From JAKAXS01 sp965279065 (GTDB taxonomy: Bacteria; Pseudomonadota; Alphaproteobacteria; Rhizobiales; Hyphomicrobiaceae): 64,000 nucleotides of DNA. A program made the translations under genes and the position numbers. Below are positions 26,605-36,100 of the stretch, piece after piece. The first letter of the stretch is position 1. Every line of letters starts with the position of its first letter. The notes under the pieces were generated by a model. It was not told where the DNA came from, made no database searches, and saw only the letters and a list, made by a program, of their open reading frames with translations. The DNA is taken from NCBI GenBank assembly GCA_965279065.1, contig OZ257134.1, positions 3,658,001 to 3,722,000 of the forward strand, in the 5' to 3' direction.

Positions 26605-26626
26605 GGGGAGCAGTTGGCTGCTCCCC
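26605..26626. repeat. Inverted repeat, possible terminator of the cold-shock gene
   Basis: A perfect 9-bp stem (GGGGAGCAG and its complement) with a TTGG loop lies between the cold-shock gene and infA. There is no strong T run on either side, so termination is plausible but not certain. Confidence 0.5.
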
Positions 26627-26656
26627 AGGTGCTAAATCACAAAGCCTTGATCCAGA

Positions 26657-26863
26657 TCAAACCGGACGCAAGTTGATTGCTGCGATCTTGCCGTTACGGC
26701 CGCGTTCCGTTTCGTAGGAAATCTTCTGGCCTTCGCGCAGCGACGACAAGCCTGCCCGCTCAACAGCCGAGATATGAACAAAAACGTCGTTGCCGCCTTC
26801 GTCGGGCTGAATAAAGCCGTAGCCCTTCTGCCCATTGAACCACTTCACCGTGCCAGTCGACAT
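26657..26863 (-). CDS. Cold-shock protein, CspA family
   Basis: A 68-residue nucleic-acid chaperone. RNP1 (KGYGFIQ) and RNP2 (VFVHIS) are intact and the N-terminus MSTGTVKWFNGQKGYGF is typical. The ATG at 26861-26863 is preceded by GGAGAAAG. A stretch of more than 100 AT-richer bases upstream could be the long structured leader common to csp mRNAs. Confidence 0.95.
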   Translation of the reverse strand: MSTGTVKWFNGQKGYGFIQPDEGGNDVFVHISAVERAGLSSLREGQKISYETERGRNGKIAAINLRPV

Positions 26864-27134
26864 TCCACTTTCTCCAAAGCAATAGGCTGCCCAAGTTTGG
26901 ACTCGGGCGATCATCAAATCGCGCGATGGAGACTTCCAAGTTCAGCGTTAGTGCTGTCGTAGAGTAAACCAAGGCGTGTTCGATTGGCCCTATATGGACC
27001 GCTTACACGGAGATGGCAAGACGTTGCAGGGGTTTGGGGAGCTTAGGCGACCGCCGAGCAAAACAAAACTTCTATAGGTTTTATGCCTTGAGCTGTCGCC
27101 TGAGGCCGTCACACTGGTGGCATCAAGAAAAGAG

Positions 27135-27290
27135 ATGCCTCCGGAGTGGAAAGATCCGTTTTTAGAATCAATTGAATATTACGAACTGCTCAATGAATAC
27201 TCGCTGGATCAATTCTGGGCCTATGCTGCCAGTCTTCTTCTGAGCCCCCGAGAGACCGGTTATTGCCAAGTCCGACGGCCTTCCCTATAA
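27135..27290 (+). CDS. Possible small protein, 51 residues, unknown
   Basis: A short frame from ATG at 27135 to TAA at 27290, with AAGAAAAGAG immediately upstream. The predicted protein starts MPPEWKDPFLESIEYYELL and is acidic and aromatic. Its codons are AT-richer than those of neighbouring genes, which could indicate a recent arrival or simply non-coding sequence. An intrinsic-terminator-like hairpin follows ten bases after the stop, supporting a separate short transcript. I recognise no family. Confidence 0.3.
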   Translation: MPPEWKDPFLESIEYYELLNEYSLDQFWAYAASLLLSPRETGYCQVRRPSL

Positions 27291-27300
27291 GACCGCTCGG

Positions 27301-27334
27301 AGCCGCCCGGCGGGGCATGCCGTGGCGGCTTTTC
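27301..27334 (+). terminator. Terminator-like hairpin upstream of rpmI
   Basis: AGCCGCC pairs with GGCGGCT across a GC-rich interior, followed by TTTTCTTGCTTT. It could end the short transcript upstream or act as an attenuator in the leader of rpmI-rplT, an operon that in other bacteria is autoregulated through its leader by L20. Confidence 0.55.
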
Positions 27335-27429
27335 TTGCTTTAGCAACTCAAGATGCTCTCTGCCCGTCTTTGTGATGGGCAACGGGCATCCGGCTGTTCA
27401 CTCAGCCTCTACCGGAAAGGATAAGCCAA

Positions 27430-27630
27430 ATGCCCAAGATGAAGACCAAGAGTGGTGCGAAAAAGCGCTTCAAGATCACGGGAACCGGCAAAGTGAAGGC
27501 TGCGGCCGCCGGCAAACGTCACGGCATGATCAAGCGGACGACGAAGTTCATTCAGCAGGCGCGCGGCACGATGGTGCTGAACGACTCGGATGCCAAGATC
27601 GTCAAGAAGTACATGCCTTACGCCCGCTGA
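27430..27630 (+). CDS. rpmI: 50S ribosomal protein L35
   Basis: A 66-residue protein beginning MPKMKTKSGAKKRFKITGTGK and ending IVKKYMPYAR, a textbook L35. It is followed by rplT after 92 bases. The initiation factor gene infC, which often precedes rpmI, is not adjacent. Confidence 0.97.
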   Translation: MPKMKTKSGAKKRFKITGTGKVKAAAAGKRHGMIKRTTKFIQQARGTMVLNDSDAKIVKKYMPYAR

Positions 27631-27722
27631 GCCCACTAGGTTTTCGCGTACCGTAGGGTGCACGACAAACCAGAACCAGCGATCCCATCTCAAGCTAACA
27701 ATCGCATTCTCGGAGAGTTGCC

Positions 27723-28118
27723 ATGTCACGTGTAAAGCGCGGCGTTACCGCCCATGCCAAGCACAAGAAAGTTCTGAAAGCCGCCAAGGGCTATTACGGC
27801 CGTCGCAAGAATACCATCCGCGTCGCCAAGCAGGCCGTTGAGAAGGCTCAGCAGTATCAATTCCGCGATCGCAAGCGCAAGAAGCGCACGTTCCGCGCCC
27901 TCTGGATCCAGCGCATCAACGCTGCCGTCCGTGAGCACGGCGCCACGTACGGTCGCTTTATCGACGGTCTGTCGAAGGCCGGGATCGAGATCGACCGCAA
28001 GGTGCTCGCCGATCTGGCGGTGCACGATGCGGCTGGCTTCAAGGCGCTCGTCGACACGGCCATCAAGGCCGTCGAGAAGGCCGCCAAGGACGCCGCTCCC
28101 GCCAAGGCCGCTGCGTAA
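27723..28118 (+). CDS. rplT: 50S ribosomal protein L20
   Basis: A 131-residue protein starting MSRVKRGVTAHAKHKKVLK, with GYYGRRKNTIRVAKQAVEKA and RKRTFRALWIQRINAAVREHG-like segments. It binds 23S rRNA early in large-subunit assembly. The C-terminus has an alanine-rich tail (KAAKDAAPAKAAA) of the kind common in alphaproteobacteria. GGAGAG lies just upstream of the ATG. Confidence 0.97.
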   Translation: MSRVKRGVTAHAKHKKVLKAAKGYYGRRKNTIRVAKQAVEKAQQYQFRDRKRKKRTFRALWIQRINAAVREHGATYGRFIDGLSKAGIEIDRKVLADLAVHDAAGFKALVDTAIKAVEKAAKDAAPAKAAA

Positions 28119-28142
28119 ACTCGAGCCTCACGCGGCTAATGC

Positions 28143-28226
28143 GTAGGTTGGGTCAAGCGCAAGCGCGGCCCAACAGCTTCGCGTCGTGCACAAACGTTGG
28201 GTCGCGCTACGCTTGACCCAACCTAC
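28143..28226. repeat. Dispersed palindromic repeat, family A, full copy
   Basis: An 84-base element bounded by GTAGGTTGGGTCAAGCG and its complement CGCTTGACCCAACCTAC, with two inner half-palindromes. It is nearly the same as the copy at 31456-31538. It lies between rplT and pheS, ending only 15 bases before the pheS start, so it sits in their shared transcript. Confidence 0.9.
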
Positions 28227-28240
28227 ACGTCGAGGTTCCT

Positions 28241-29317
28241 GTGACCGCCACCGCAACGGATCTGTCGAAGCTGGAAGCCGAGTTGCTGGCGGAAATCGCC
28301 GGCGCGGCTGACCTTGGCGTGCTCGATGCCGTCCGCGTCGGCGCGCTCGGCAAGAAGGGTCGCATTTCGGAGCTGATGGCGAAGCTCGGTTCGCTCCCTG
28401 CCGAAGATCGCAAGACGTTCGGCCAGTCGGTCAACACGCTTAAGACCAAGGTGTCCGACGCACTCGACGCCCGCAAGTCCGTTCTCGACGGCGCAGCGCT
28501 CGAATCCCGCCTCGCAACCGAGCGGGCCGACGTCACGCTGCCGGTCCGGCCCGGTTCGCTCGCGACCGGCCGCATCCACCCCGTCAGCCAGGTGTTCGAC
28601 GAGTGCGTCGAGATCTTCGCCGACCTCGGCTTCGAAGTCGCGGAAGGCCCGGACATCGAGACCGACGACCTGAACTTCGACGCCCTCAACATTCCGGCCG
28701 AGCACCCTGCGCGCCAGGAGCACGATACGTTCTACTTCGCGCCGAAGCCCGACGGCTCGCGCCTGCTCCTGCGCACGCACACCAGCCCCGTGCAGATCCG
28801 CACGATGCGGTCGCAGAAGCCGCCGATCCGCATCATCGCGCCAGGTCGCGTCTACCGCTCCGATTCCGACCAGACCCACACGCCGATGTTCCACCAGATC
28901 GAAGGCCTGGTGATCGACGAGACGACACACATGGGCCACCTCAAGTGGGTCCTGGAAGAGTTCGCGAAGGCGTTCTTCGAGGTTGACGAAGTGCGCATGC
29001 GATTCCGGGCCTCGCACTTCCCCTTCACCGAGCCGTCGATGGAAGTCGATATCGATGCCGCCGCCATCGGCAAGCCCGGCCAATGGCTGGAAATCCTCGG
29101 CTGCGGCATGGTGCATCCCAACGTGCTGCGCAACTGCGGCCTCGATCCGGAGAAGTACCAGGGCTTCGCCTTCGGCATGGGCCTCGACCGCATCACCATG
29201 CTGAAGTACGGCATTCCCGATCTGCGCGCCTTCTTCTCCGCCGACCTGCGATGGCTGCGCCACTACGGCTTCTCCGTCCTCGACGTCCCGACACTCGGAG
29301 GCGGTCTGTCAGGTTGA
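28241..29317 (+). CDS. pheS: Phenylalanyl-tRNA synthetase alpha subunit
   Basis: A 358-residue class II synthetase subunit. Motif 2 (TSPVQIRTM...PPIRIIAPGRVYRSD) and motif 3 (GFAFGMGLDRITMLKYGI) are present, along with the N-terminal coiled coil. The start is a GTG at 28241 with CGAGG five bases upstream. In most bacteria pheT follows immediately; here the next gene is an ABC-F ATPase, and pheT is at 59855-62287 on the other strand. Confidence 0.97.
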   Translation: MTATATDLSKLEAELLAEIAGAADLGVLDAVRVGALGKKGRISELMAKLGSLPAEDRKTFGQSVNTLKTKVSDALDARKSVLDGAALESRLATERADVTLPVRPGSLATGRIHPVSQVFDECVEIFADLGFEVAEGPDIETDDLNFDALNIPAEHPARQEHDTFYFAPKPDGSRLLLRTHTSPVQIRTMRSQKPPIRIIAPGRVYRSDSDQTHTPMFHQIEGLVIDETTHMGHLKWVLEEFAKAFFEVDEVRMRFRASHFPFTEPSMEVDIDAAAIGKPGQWLEILGCGMVHPNVLRNCGLDPEKYQGFAFGMGLDRITMLKYGIPDLRAFFSADLRWLRHYGFSVLDVPTLGGGLSG

Positions 29318-29530
29318 GCCCATTGCTCGACAATGGGCCTTCGACTTCTCCGTTGCGCAACGTTCGACGTAACGACACGCCCTCAGCTTGTCATCGTGGA
29401 AACGGCGTCCCTAGTTTCAACGTCATGGTAGCGGAGGCGACCATCCACGACACGTCAACGTTTGCTCGACGCGCACGATGATCACGCGCGACGTGCTGGA
29501 TAATACCAATCGTCGAGTGGTAGAGACGCG

Positions 29531-29560
29531 TCGTGGATCCCCGCCTTCGCGGGGATGACG
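29531..29560. repeat. Short palindromic repeat
   Basis: GATCCCCGCCTTCGCGGGGA forms a compact hairpin (CCCCGC, a TTC loop, GCGGGG) within the gap between pheS and the ABC-F gene. The flanking GGATGACG resembles the ends of other dispersed palindromes in this window. Confidence 0.5.
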
Positions 29561-29615
29561 TTAGTGGGTGGAAATCCGTTCCGCCGAATTCTTCTGACGA
29601 GACAGACCGGAACCG

Positions 29616-31439
29616 ATGGCACCGCCGCTCCTCACCCTGAAGAACATCCACCTCACGTTCGGCGGACATCCGCTGCTGACGGGCGCGGAGCTGAATGTCG
29701 AACCGGGCGAGCGCACGTGTCTCGTCGGCCGCAACGGCTCGGGCAAGTCGACCTTGATGCGTATCGCAGCCGGTCTCGTCGCCGCTGACGATGGCGAGCG
29801 CTTCATTCATCCCAACGCCAGCGTCCGCTATTTGCAACAGGAAGCCGACTTCCAGGGTCACACCACTACGCTCGCATATGTCGAGGCCGGCCTCGGTCCG
29901 CTCGACGATAGCTATCGCGCCCGCTACCTGCTGAACGAACTCGGCCTCACCGGCGATGAAGATCCCGCACGCCTCTCCGGCGGCGAAGCGCGCCGCGTGG
30001 CGCTCGCCCGCGTGCTGGCCCCGCAGCCCGACATCTTGCTACTCGACGAGCCGACCAACCATCTCGACCTGCCCGTCATCGAATGGCTGGAGCGAGAACT
30101 GCGATCGCTGAAGTCCGCCATCGTGCTCATCAGCCACGATCGCCGCTTTCTGGAAACCCTGTCGCGCGCCACCGTCTGGCTCGATCGCGGCGTGACGCGG
30201 CGCATGGACCAGGGTTTCGCCAATTTTGAGTCGTGGCGCGACAAGGTGCTGGAAGAAGAAGAGCTGGAGCGTCACAAGCTCGATCGCAAGATCGTACGCG
30301 AGAACGAGTGGATGCACGGCGGCGTCACGGGACGGCGCAAGCGCAACGTACGCCGCGTGCGTGAACTGCGCCAGATGCGCGAAGAACGCAGCCAGCAACG
30401 CCACGTGCAGGGCAACGTACAACTCGCCGCTGCCGAGGGCGGCCTGTCGAGCAGGCTCATCGTCGAAGCGCAGAACATCGCCAAGGCGTTCGGCGACAAC
30501 GTCATCGTCGAGGATTTCTCCACCCGCATCCTGCGCCGCGACTGCGTCGGCCTCGTCGGACCCAACGGCGCCGGCAAGACGACGCTCTTGAAGATGCTGA
30601 CGGGCCAGCTCGAGCCTGATGCCGGCACGGTGAAGCTCGGCGCCAGTCTGGAGATGGTGACGCTCGACCAGCGCCGCGACGAGCTGAAGCCGGACTGGAC
30701 ACTCGGCGAAGCCCTGACCGGCGGTCGCGGCGATCAGGTGGTGATCAACGGCAAACCGCGCCACGTCGCCAGCTATATGAAGGACTTCCTGTTCACCTCC
30801 GAACAGGTGCGCACGCCCCTGCGTGTGCTGTCTGGTGGCGAACGCGGCCGTCTCATGCTGGCGCGCGCTCTGGCCAAACCGTCCAACGTCCTCGTCCTCG
30901 ACGAGCCGACCAACGATCTCGACCTAGAAACGCTCGATCTGCTGCAGGAACTCCTGGCCGAGTACACCGGCACCGTCCTGCTGATCAGCCACGACCGTGA
31001 CTTCCTCGATCGCGTGGTGACCAGCGTCATCGCCAGCGAGGGCGAGGGCCAATGGACCGAGTACCCTGGCGGCTATTCTGACATGCTTGCGCAGCGCAAG
31101 AACGGCGGCGGCACCACAACGTCCACGGCAGGAAAATCCGCAGCGAAGCCAGCCGTCACTGGTGAGGCGTCCGCTGTGAACGGAGCTGCAGCGGCCACGA
31201 AACGCAAGCTCTCCTTCAAGGAAAGCCACGCGCTGAAGACCCTTCCGGAAACCATCGACAAACTGACGTCCGAAATCGCGACCCTGCAAGGCAAGGTCGG
31301 CGACGCGGACCTCTACACGCGTGATCCGGCTGCCTTCAGCGCCGCCACCTCACGCCTCGGCGCCGCCGAAGCCGAACTGTCCGCCGCCGAGCACCAATGG
31401 CTTGAACTGGAGCTGCTGCGCGAAGAACTTAGCGGTTAA
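29616..31439 (+). CDS. ABC-F family ATPase (Uup-like)
   Basis: A 607-residue soluble protein with two ABC ATPase domains and no membrane segments. Each half carries Walker A (GRNGSGKST; GPNGAGKTT), the signature (LSGGEARRVALARVL; LSGGERGRLMLARAL) and Walker B (LLLDEPTNHLD; LVLDEPTNDLD). A linker of about 80 charged residues separates them. The C-terminal 90 residues form an Uup-type coiled coil (from about residue 520). ABC-F proteins act on the ribosome. It occupies the place where pheT would be expected. Confidence 0.92.
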   Translation: MAPPLLTLKNIHLTFGGHPLLTGAELNVEPGERTCLVGRNGSGKSTLMRIAAGLVAADDGERFIHPNASVRYLQQEADFQGHTTTLAYVEAGLGPLDDSYRARYLLNELGLTGDEDPARLSGGEARRVALARVLAPQPDILLLDEPTNHLDLPVIEWLERELRSLKSAIVLISHDRRFLETLSRATVWLDRGVTRRMDQGFANFESWRDKVLEEEELERHKLDRKIVRENEWMHGGVTGRRKRNVRRVRELRQMREERSQQRHVQGNVQLAAAEGGLSSRLIVEAQNIAKAFGDNVIVEDFSTRILRRDCVGLVGPNGAGKTTLLKMLTGQLEPDAGTVKLGASLEMVTLDQRRDELKPDWTLGEALTGGRGDQVVINGKPRHVASYMKDFLFTSEQVRTPLRVLSGGERGRLMLARALAKPSNVLVLDEPTNDLDLETLDLLQELLAEYTGTVLLISHDRDFLDRVVTSVIASEGEGQWTEYPGGYSDMLAQRKNGGGTTTSTAGKSAAKPAVTGEASAVNGAAAATKRKLSFKESHALKTLPETIDKLTSEIATLQGKVGDADLYTRDPAAFSAATSRLGAAEAELSAAEHQWLELELLREELSG

Positions 31440-31455
31440 CTCAGATCGCCCACCC

Positions 31456-31538
31456 GTAGGTTGGGTCAAGCGCAGCGAGACCCAACAACTTGCGTAGTGC
31501 ACCAACGTTGGGTCGCGCGAAGGCTTGACCCAACCTAC
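31456..31538. repeat. Dispersed palindromic repeat, family A, full copy
   Basis: An 83-base element with the same terminal inverted repeats (GTAGGTTGGGTCAAGCG and its complement) and inner palindromes as the copy at 28143. It lies just after the ABC-F stop and before the convergent vWA gene. Confidence 0.9.
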
Positions 31539-31603
31539 AAGACGAAGCGGAAAGATCCGGTTCGGCAAAGAGCCGGATCTCGTTTGAAGACCAATCCCAG
31601 ATC

Positions 31604-32971
31604 CTAGTACTTCTGCTGCACCTTGGCCTTGTGCTGGTCGTAGCGCATGGCCTTGCGTGTTTTGTTCCACTGCTCGCCGTCGAGGTTTTTCGCCGCGTCC
31701 TCGTTCCTGGCTTCCAGTTCCGATAGGGCCTTCACGCTCGGCTCCGGCGCCGCGGCCGAACCCGTCGAAAACTTTTCGCGCGACTTCTTGATGTAGGCGG
31801 CATTGTCCTGCAGCATCTTGCGGGCTCCCGACACGTCGCCCTTGTCGCGCAGCTCCACCGCCTTCTCGTTCTGCTCCGTGGCGATCTGCGCCGTCACCTG
31901 CGCCAGCACGCCCTTGTTGATGCTGCCCTCCACGTCCTTGTCGTCGTCCGACAGGCGCGCGCGCACGTTCGCCTGCGTCTCGCTGCGCGTGCCCTTGTCC
32001 AGATCGAGGTATTCAACCTTGACGTCCGCGACGTCCGCTTCGCCGGCCTTAGAGCCGCTCGGCGTCTCCATCTCGATGACGACGTAACGCTCGTTGTCGG
32101 CCTGCAGCTGGTTCATCTTGAGCTTGATTGTCGAGCCGGAAATGTCCGCCTCACGACCCAGCACACGCGTCGGTTTGAAGCCCGCCCGGCACTCGATGAT
32201 GATCGTGACGTCCTGCGCCGCGATCGATAGCGCGTCACCGAACTCCTTGTCGAAAATGTCGGCCAACTGGCGCGGGCTCTCGACGAAGGCGTGATTGCCA
32301 TCCGACGCAGACGCCAGCCGCTGCATCAGGTCTTCGTTGTAGTCGAGGCCGAGACCGATCGTGGTGACCGAGATTCCCTTGCCCGCCAGCTGCCGCCCTA
32401 AGTCGCCGAGATCCGCCGGCGATGAGGGGCCGACATTGGCCAGGCCGTCGGAAATCAACACGACACGGTTCACCTTGGTGTCGGACAGGAAGGTCTTGAC
32501 CTGCTCGCCGCCTTCCTTGGTGCCGGCATAGAGTGCCGTCGTACCGTCGACCTGCAGATTGTCGATCGCACGTTCGATCTCCTGTCGCGCGGAGCCTAGC
32601 CGTGTCGCCGGGGCGAGCACGTCGACCTTATGATTGTAGGTGACGAGCGAAACGATGTCGTCCGCACTCAGCCGGTCCAAAGCCACATGCGCCGCCTTCT
32701 TGGCTGCCTCGATGCGGTCGCCCGACATGGAACCGGACCGGTCGATGACGAGGGCGACGTTGATCGGCGTGCGGCGCTCGGCCTTGATGCCGGTCAGCGT
32801 CTTGAGGCTGAGGCGAAGATAGGTGCGGTCGGCCTTGCGCGTGCTCAACACCGAGTGGCCGAGGTCGGCTTGCAGCTTGATTTCAGCGGCCATCGCCGAC
32901 GAAGAAAATCCGGCTGAGAATGCGCAAACGGAAAGACTGAGGGCGGCAATTGCAAGACGAGACTTCGTCAT
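31604..32971 (-). CDS. Secreted von Willebrand factor A domain protein
   Basis: A 455-residue exported protein. The signal peptide covers about residues 1-28 (ending SSAMAAE). A vWA domain follows from about residue 70, with a metal-ion-dependent adhesion site DRSGSMS, the threonine loop DGTTALY and VVLISDGLANVG. The C-terminal region (from about residue 260) is a beta-rich domain followed by a helical tail (ATEQNEKAVELRDKGDVSGARKML) that resembles part of a TPR unit. It is close to YfbK-type surface or periplasmic vWA proteins; the ligand is unknown. It is followed on the same strand, 210 bases upstream, by the large membrane-protein gene. Confidence 0.85.
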   Translation of the reverse strand: MTKSRLAIAALSLSVCAFSAGFSSSAMAAEIKLQADLGHSVLSTRKADRTYLRLSLKTLTGIKAERRTPINVALVIDRSGSMSGDRIEAAKKAAHVALDRLSADDIVSLVTYNHKVDVLAPATRLGSARQEIERAIDNLQVDGTTALYAGTKEGGEQVKTFLSDTKVNRVVLISDGLANVGPSSPADLGDLGRQLAGKGISVTTIGLGLDYNEDLMQRLASASDGNHAFVESPRQLADIFDKEFGDALSIAAQDVTIIIECRAGFKPTRVLGREADISGSTIKLKMNQLQADNERYVVIEMETPSGSKAGEADVADVKVEYLDLDKGTRSETQANVRARLSDDDKDVEGSINKGVLAQVTAQIATEQNEKAVELRDKGDVSGARKMLQDNAAYIKKSREKFSTGSAAAPEPSVKALSELEARNEDAAKNLDGEQWNKTRKAMRYDQHKAKVQQKY

Positions 32972-33132
32972 GGCGAAATATCTCCTGGTGGCTCAAGCCC
33001 GGAAAGCTAGGTGACAGCAGCGGCGGAATCGCGCGCGATTGGCGGCGGATGTTAGAGCGTGTGGTGACGAAATAATGGAAGGTCCGGGCTGTATCCGTTT
33101 TGCATAAGCTGCTCGGAGCTCCCCAACGAAAA

Positions 33133-33158
33133 AGGGGTCAGACCTCGGTCTGACCCCT
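33133..33158. repeat. Palindromic repeat, family C
   Basis: AGGGGTCAGACC, two bases and GGTCTGACCCCT form a near-perfect palindrome of 26 bases after the stop of the 1104-residue protein gene. A related element is at 48534-48567. Confidence 0.8.
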
Positions 33159-33181
33159 CGCTTCCTGCGCAAGCCGCTCGC

Positions 33182-36100
33182 CTAGTTCAGTCGCGACGGC
33201 CGTCCGTTTCCAAGTTCCGTCTTGTTGGCAGCCGCGTGGCCGATAGAGGCGGCCTGGTTCAGCTGCGAAATCATCCGCGACCAGGATGACTGGCTGTTGC
33301 GCGGATTGCCGGTAAAGGCCTCGCGCAGCTTGCGTACCACGGCGAAAAGCTGCGCCTGCTCGGCCGACAGGCGGCCGTCACCGGCCTGCGGTTCCAGCTC
33401 TTCCAGCATCTCGGTGATGACCAGTTCGTAAGGTCCGGCGGGTAGCAGCATCAGCACCGGCCAGTTCTGGCTGATCTCCTCATCCGCGGCCCTGAGGCCC
33501 GCGGGATCCATTCCCGTGGATTGCAGGTGCGAACTCATGCTGTCGAGAACGTTGCGCGCTTCCTCGTCGCGTTCAAACAGCTTCTGCGCCAGGTAGCGGT
33601 TGCTCTCGCGTGCCCGTTTGAATGCCTCGCCGGCCGCGACAGCCGCCGCCAGGCCTTCCGCCGTCAGGTCATAGAACGCATCCGGATGCACATCGAGCGC
33701 CGACAGCAGCGTTGCCACGTACTGCTGTCGCACCGCGCGATCCTGCGTCGTCTCGTCGGACCCATCCTCGTCGTCATTCTGCGGCGTCGCCTCGTTGAGG
33801 CGCGTCAGCAGCCGGCGGGACTGCCACTGATCCGGCAGGCTGCCCGTATCGGCGCGCAACACACCACCGCGCCGTTCGTCGCTGCCGATCTGCGGCGTCA
33901 TCTGTTCGTAAGTGAAGGTTCGCGCCCGGATGCGCGCAATCGTCTTGTAGAGGTCCTTGTGCACAAAGTAGTGCGAGGCGTCTTCGCCGGCACGCTGCAC
34001 GCTGCCCAGAGTTGCGCCAGCGTTGAGCACGTTACGCACCACGCGCTTGTCATCGGGTTCCACTTCGCCGAGCTTCACCTCGGCCGTGAAGCCGTGCTTC
34101 TCGGTGATCGGCGACATGTAATGCAGCACCGTCTCGGCATTGGGCCCGACGTTCGGCAGCAGCGCCACGCCGACGATCTTCTCCATTTCGACGCTATTAG
34201 CGTGCACCGCCGACTTCTCGAATGCCTTCTTCGCCGTGGTGGACAGGAACTCGAACAGCTCCGAGCGCACGAGGTAGCGATCTTCCTCCGGCTCGTACCG
34301 CACAGCGTGAATAGTTGCGCCCGCGTTGAGCACCGCCAGCACCCGCTCCGTCGCATGCGGGTCGAGCCGCGACGTGCGCACCTCGGCCATGAAGCCGTCT
34401 ACGTTGGTGATCGGCCGCATCGCTTGCAACGTCAGCCGCGCATTCTCGAACGTCTCCGGCAGCAACGCGTTTTCGATGATACCTTCCAGCTGTTCCGCCG
34501 TGCGGGCCTTGGAACTGGGAACGTCCGACAAGGGCGAGCGAATGGCGTTGGCGCCAAACAGACCCGACATGAAGATCAGGCTGTCGAGCGCGATGGCGAT
34601 CGCGAGTGCGAGATACGCCAGGCGGTTGCCGTCGTTGAAGGCGTTCCACGTCACGACGAAGCGGTGCGCCTTGTCATCGCGGGTCATCTCGACAAAGCTG
34701 ATCTTCGTCCGCAACTCCTCGGTCGAGGCGCTCGGCAAACTCGCATCGGCCAGGCACGTCTTGGCGAACGCGAATAGGCTGTCCGTCGTCTTGTGCTGGG
34801 CCAGCTTGTCGCCGCCGGCACAATTCTGGGTAAAAACCTTGTTGCCCTCGTTGAGCGCGAACACGGTCGCGGCCGCATCGCTCGCCTGCTTGGGATCGCA
34901 GTCGATGCCCTTCACGCGGGCAGCCGTCGCCGGCGTATTGGCCATGGCGCCGTAGAGGTTGTTGCACTGCAGCTGAAGCGTGCCGAGCTTGCCGGCGTCG
35001 GGCACTTGGCGAAACTCCGAACGCGCCTTCTCGAAGTCCGGCAGAATGCGAGCCGGATCGACACGGCCGGCGGTCTCGCCCGCCGAGCCCGCCGCCGTAT
35101 TCAGCGCGATGCGCTCTTCGGCGGACTGAACTTCGCCCTTTTGCTTCGCCAACTCTCCATCGACGCCGGACAGTTCGCGCTCAATAGCCGAGATACGCGC
35201 GTTCACATCGTCGAACCGCTTCTTGGCGTCCTTGACGCGCTGCTCGCCAATCTTCTGGTAGTCCTGCAGCTTGCCCAGCTCCGCCATGCGGGCGCGATAC
35301 TCGGGCCCACGTCCGGACTTGAGGGTGCCCTCGACGCCCCGGTCTTCAGCCATGGCCTCGACACGCTTGGCGTCGATTTCCTTCATACGGCTGTCGAGGT
35401 CGCTCTTCTTGGCATTGTACTCGGCCGACAGCGTCGGCTGATCGGCACGCAGCCGCGACAGCTCGTCCGCCAACGTCTGCTTCTTGCCGGCGAGGCCCGC
35501 CTGGCCCGCCTGGGCCGAAGCGATGCGTTCCTGCTGCTCCTTGTTGGCGCGGTTACGCTGTTCGATCTGCTGGTTGAAATAGTTCTCGATCTCGCCTTGC
35601 GCGCCCTGGGCGGCAACAGTGAGTTTGTTCAGCTGGTCTTCGTAGGCGGCCCAGCCGGTCGAGGTGAAGAGCTTCTCAGACTGATCCACCTGCTGCTGCA
35701 GGATCGAGCTATTGATGTCGGCAAGCAGCGCGGTGACCTGGCTGGTGGCGCGCAATTCGGCGACGCGTTCGCGTTCGTCCTTCGGGAATACGGCATTGAA
35801 GCGGCTATCGAACGAGAAGAAGACGGACATCGACATGCACGCCAGCAGCATCACCCAAAGCATCGAGTTCTTGGCGATGACGCGGACCGCCTGGGTGTAG
35901 GGGGTTACGACGTCGCCGCCGCGAAACTTGACGAAGGCGGAGATCAGCAACAGCACACCGCCAGCCGCCGCGAGGGCATAGATCCAGCTGTCGGTATCGA
36001 TGGATTTCGTGACGCCATAGACGCCGGCTGCCAACAACAGCAGGACGCTACCGAAAAAGACGGCCAGAGCCACCGCCAGTCCAGTGCTACGGCTGGCCGT

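Larger units (their letters stand above)
26864..27429. other. Intergenic region between csp and rpmI
   Basis: About 565 bases lie between the leftward cold-shock gene and the rightward rpmI. The left part is probably the csp leader and promoter. The middle contains a small AT-richer open frame (27135-27290) followed by a terminator-like hairpin (27301-27334). The last 95 bases form the rpmI leader. No tRNA or known riboswitch is recognisable. Confidence 0.5.
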
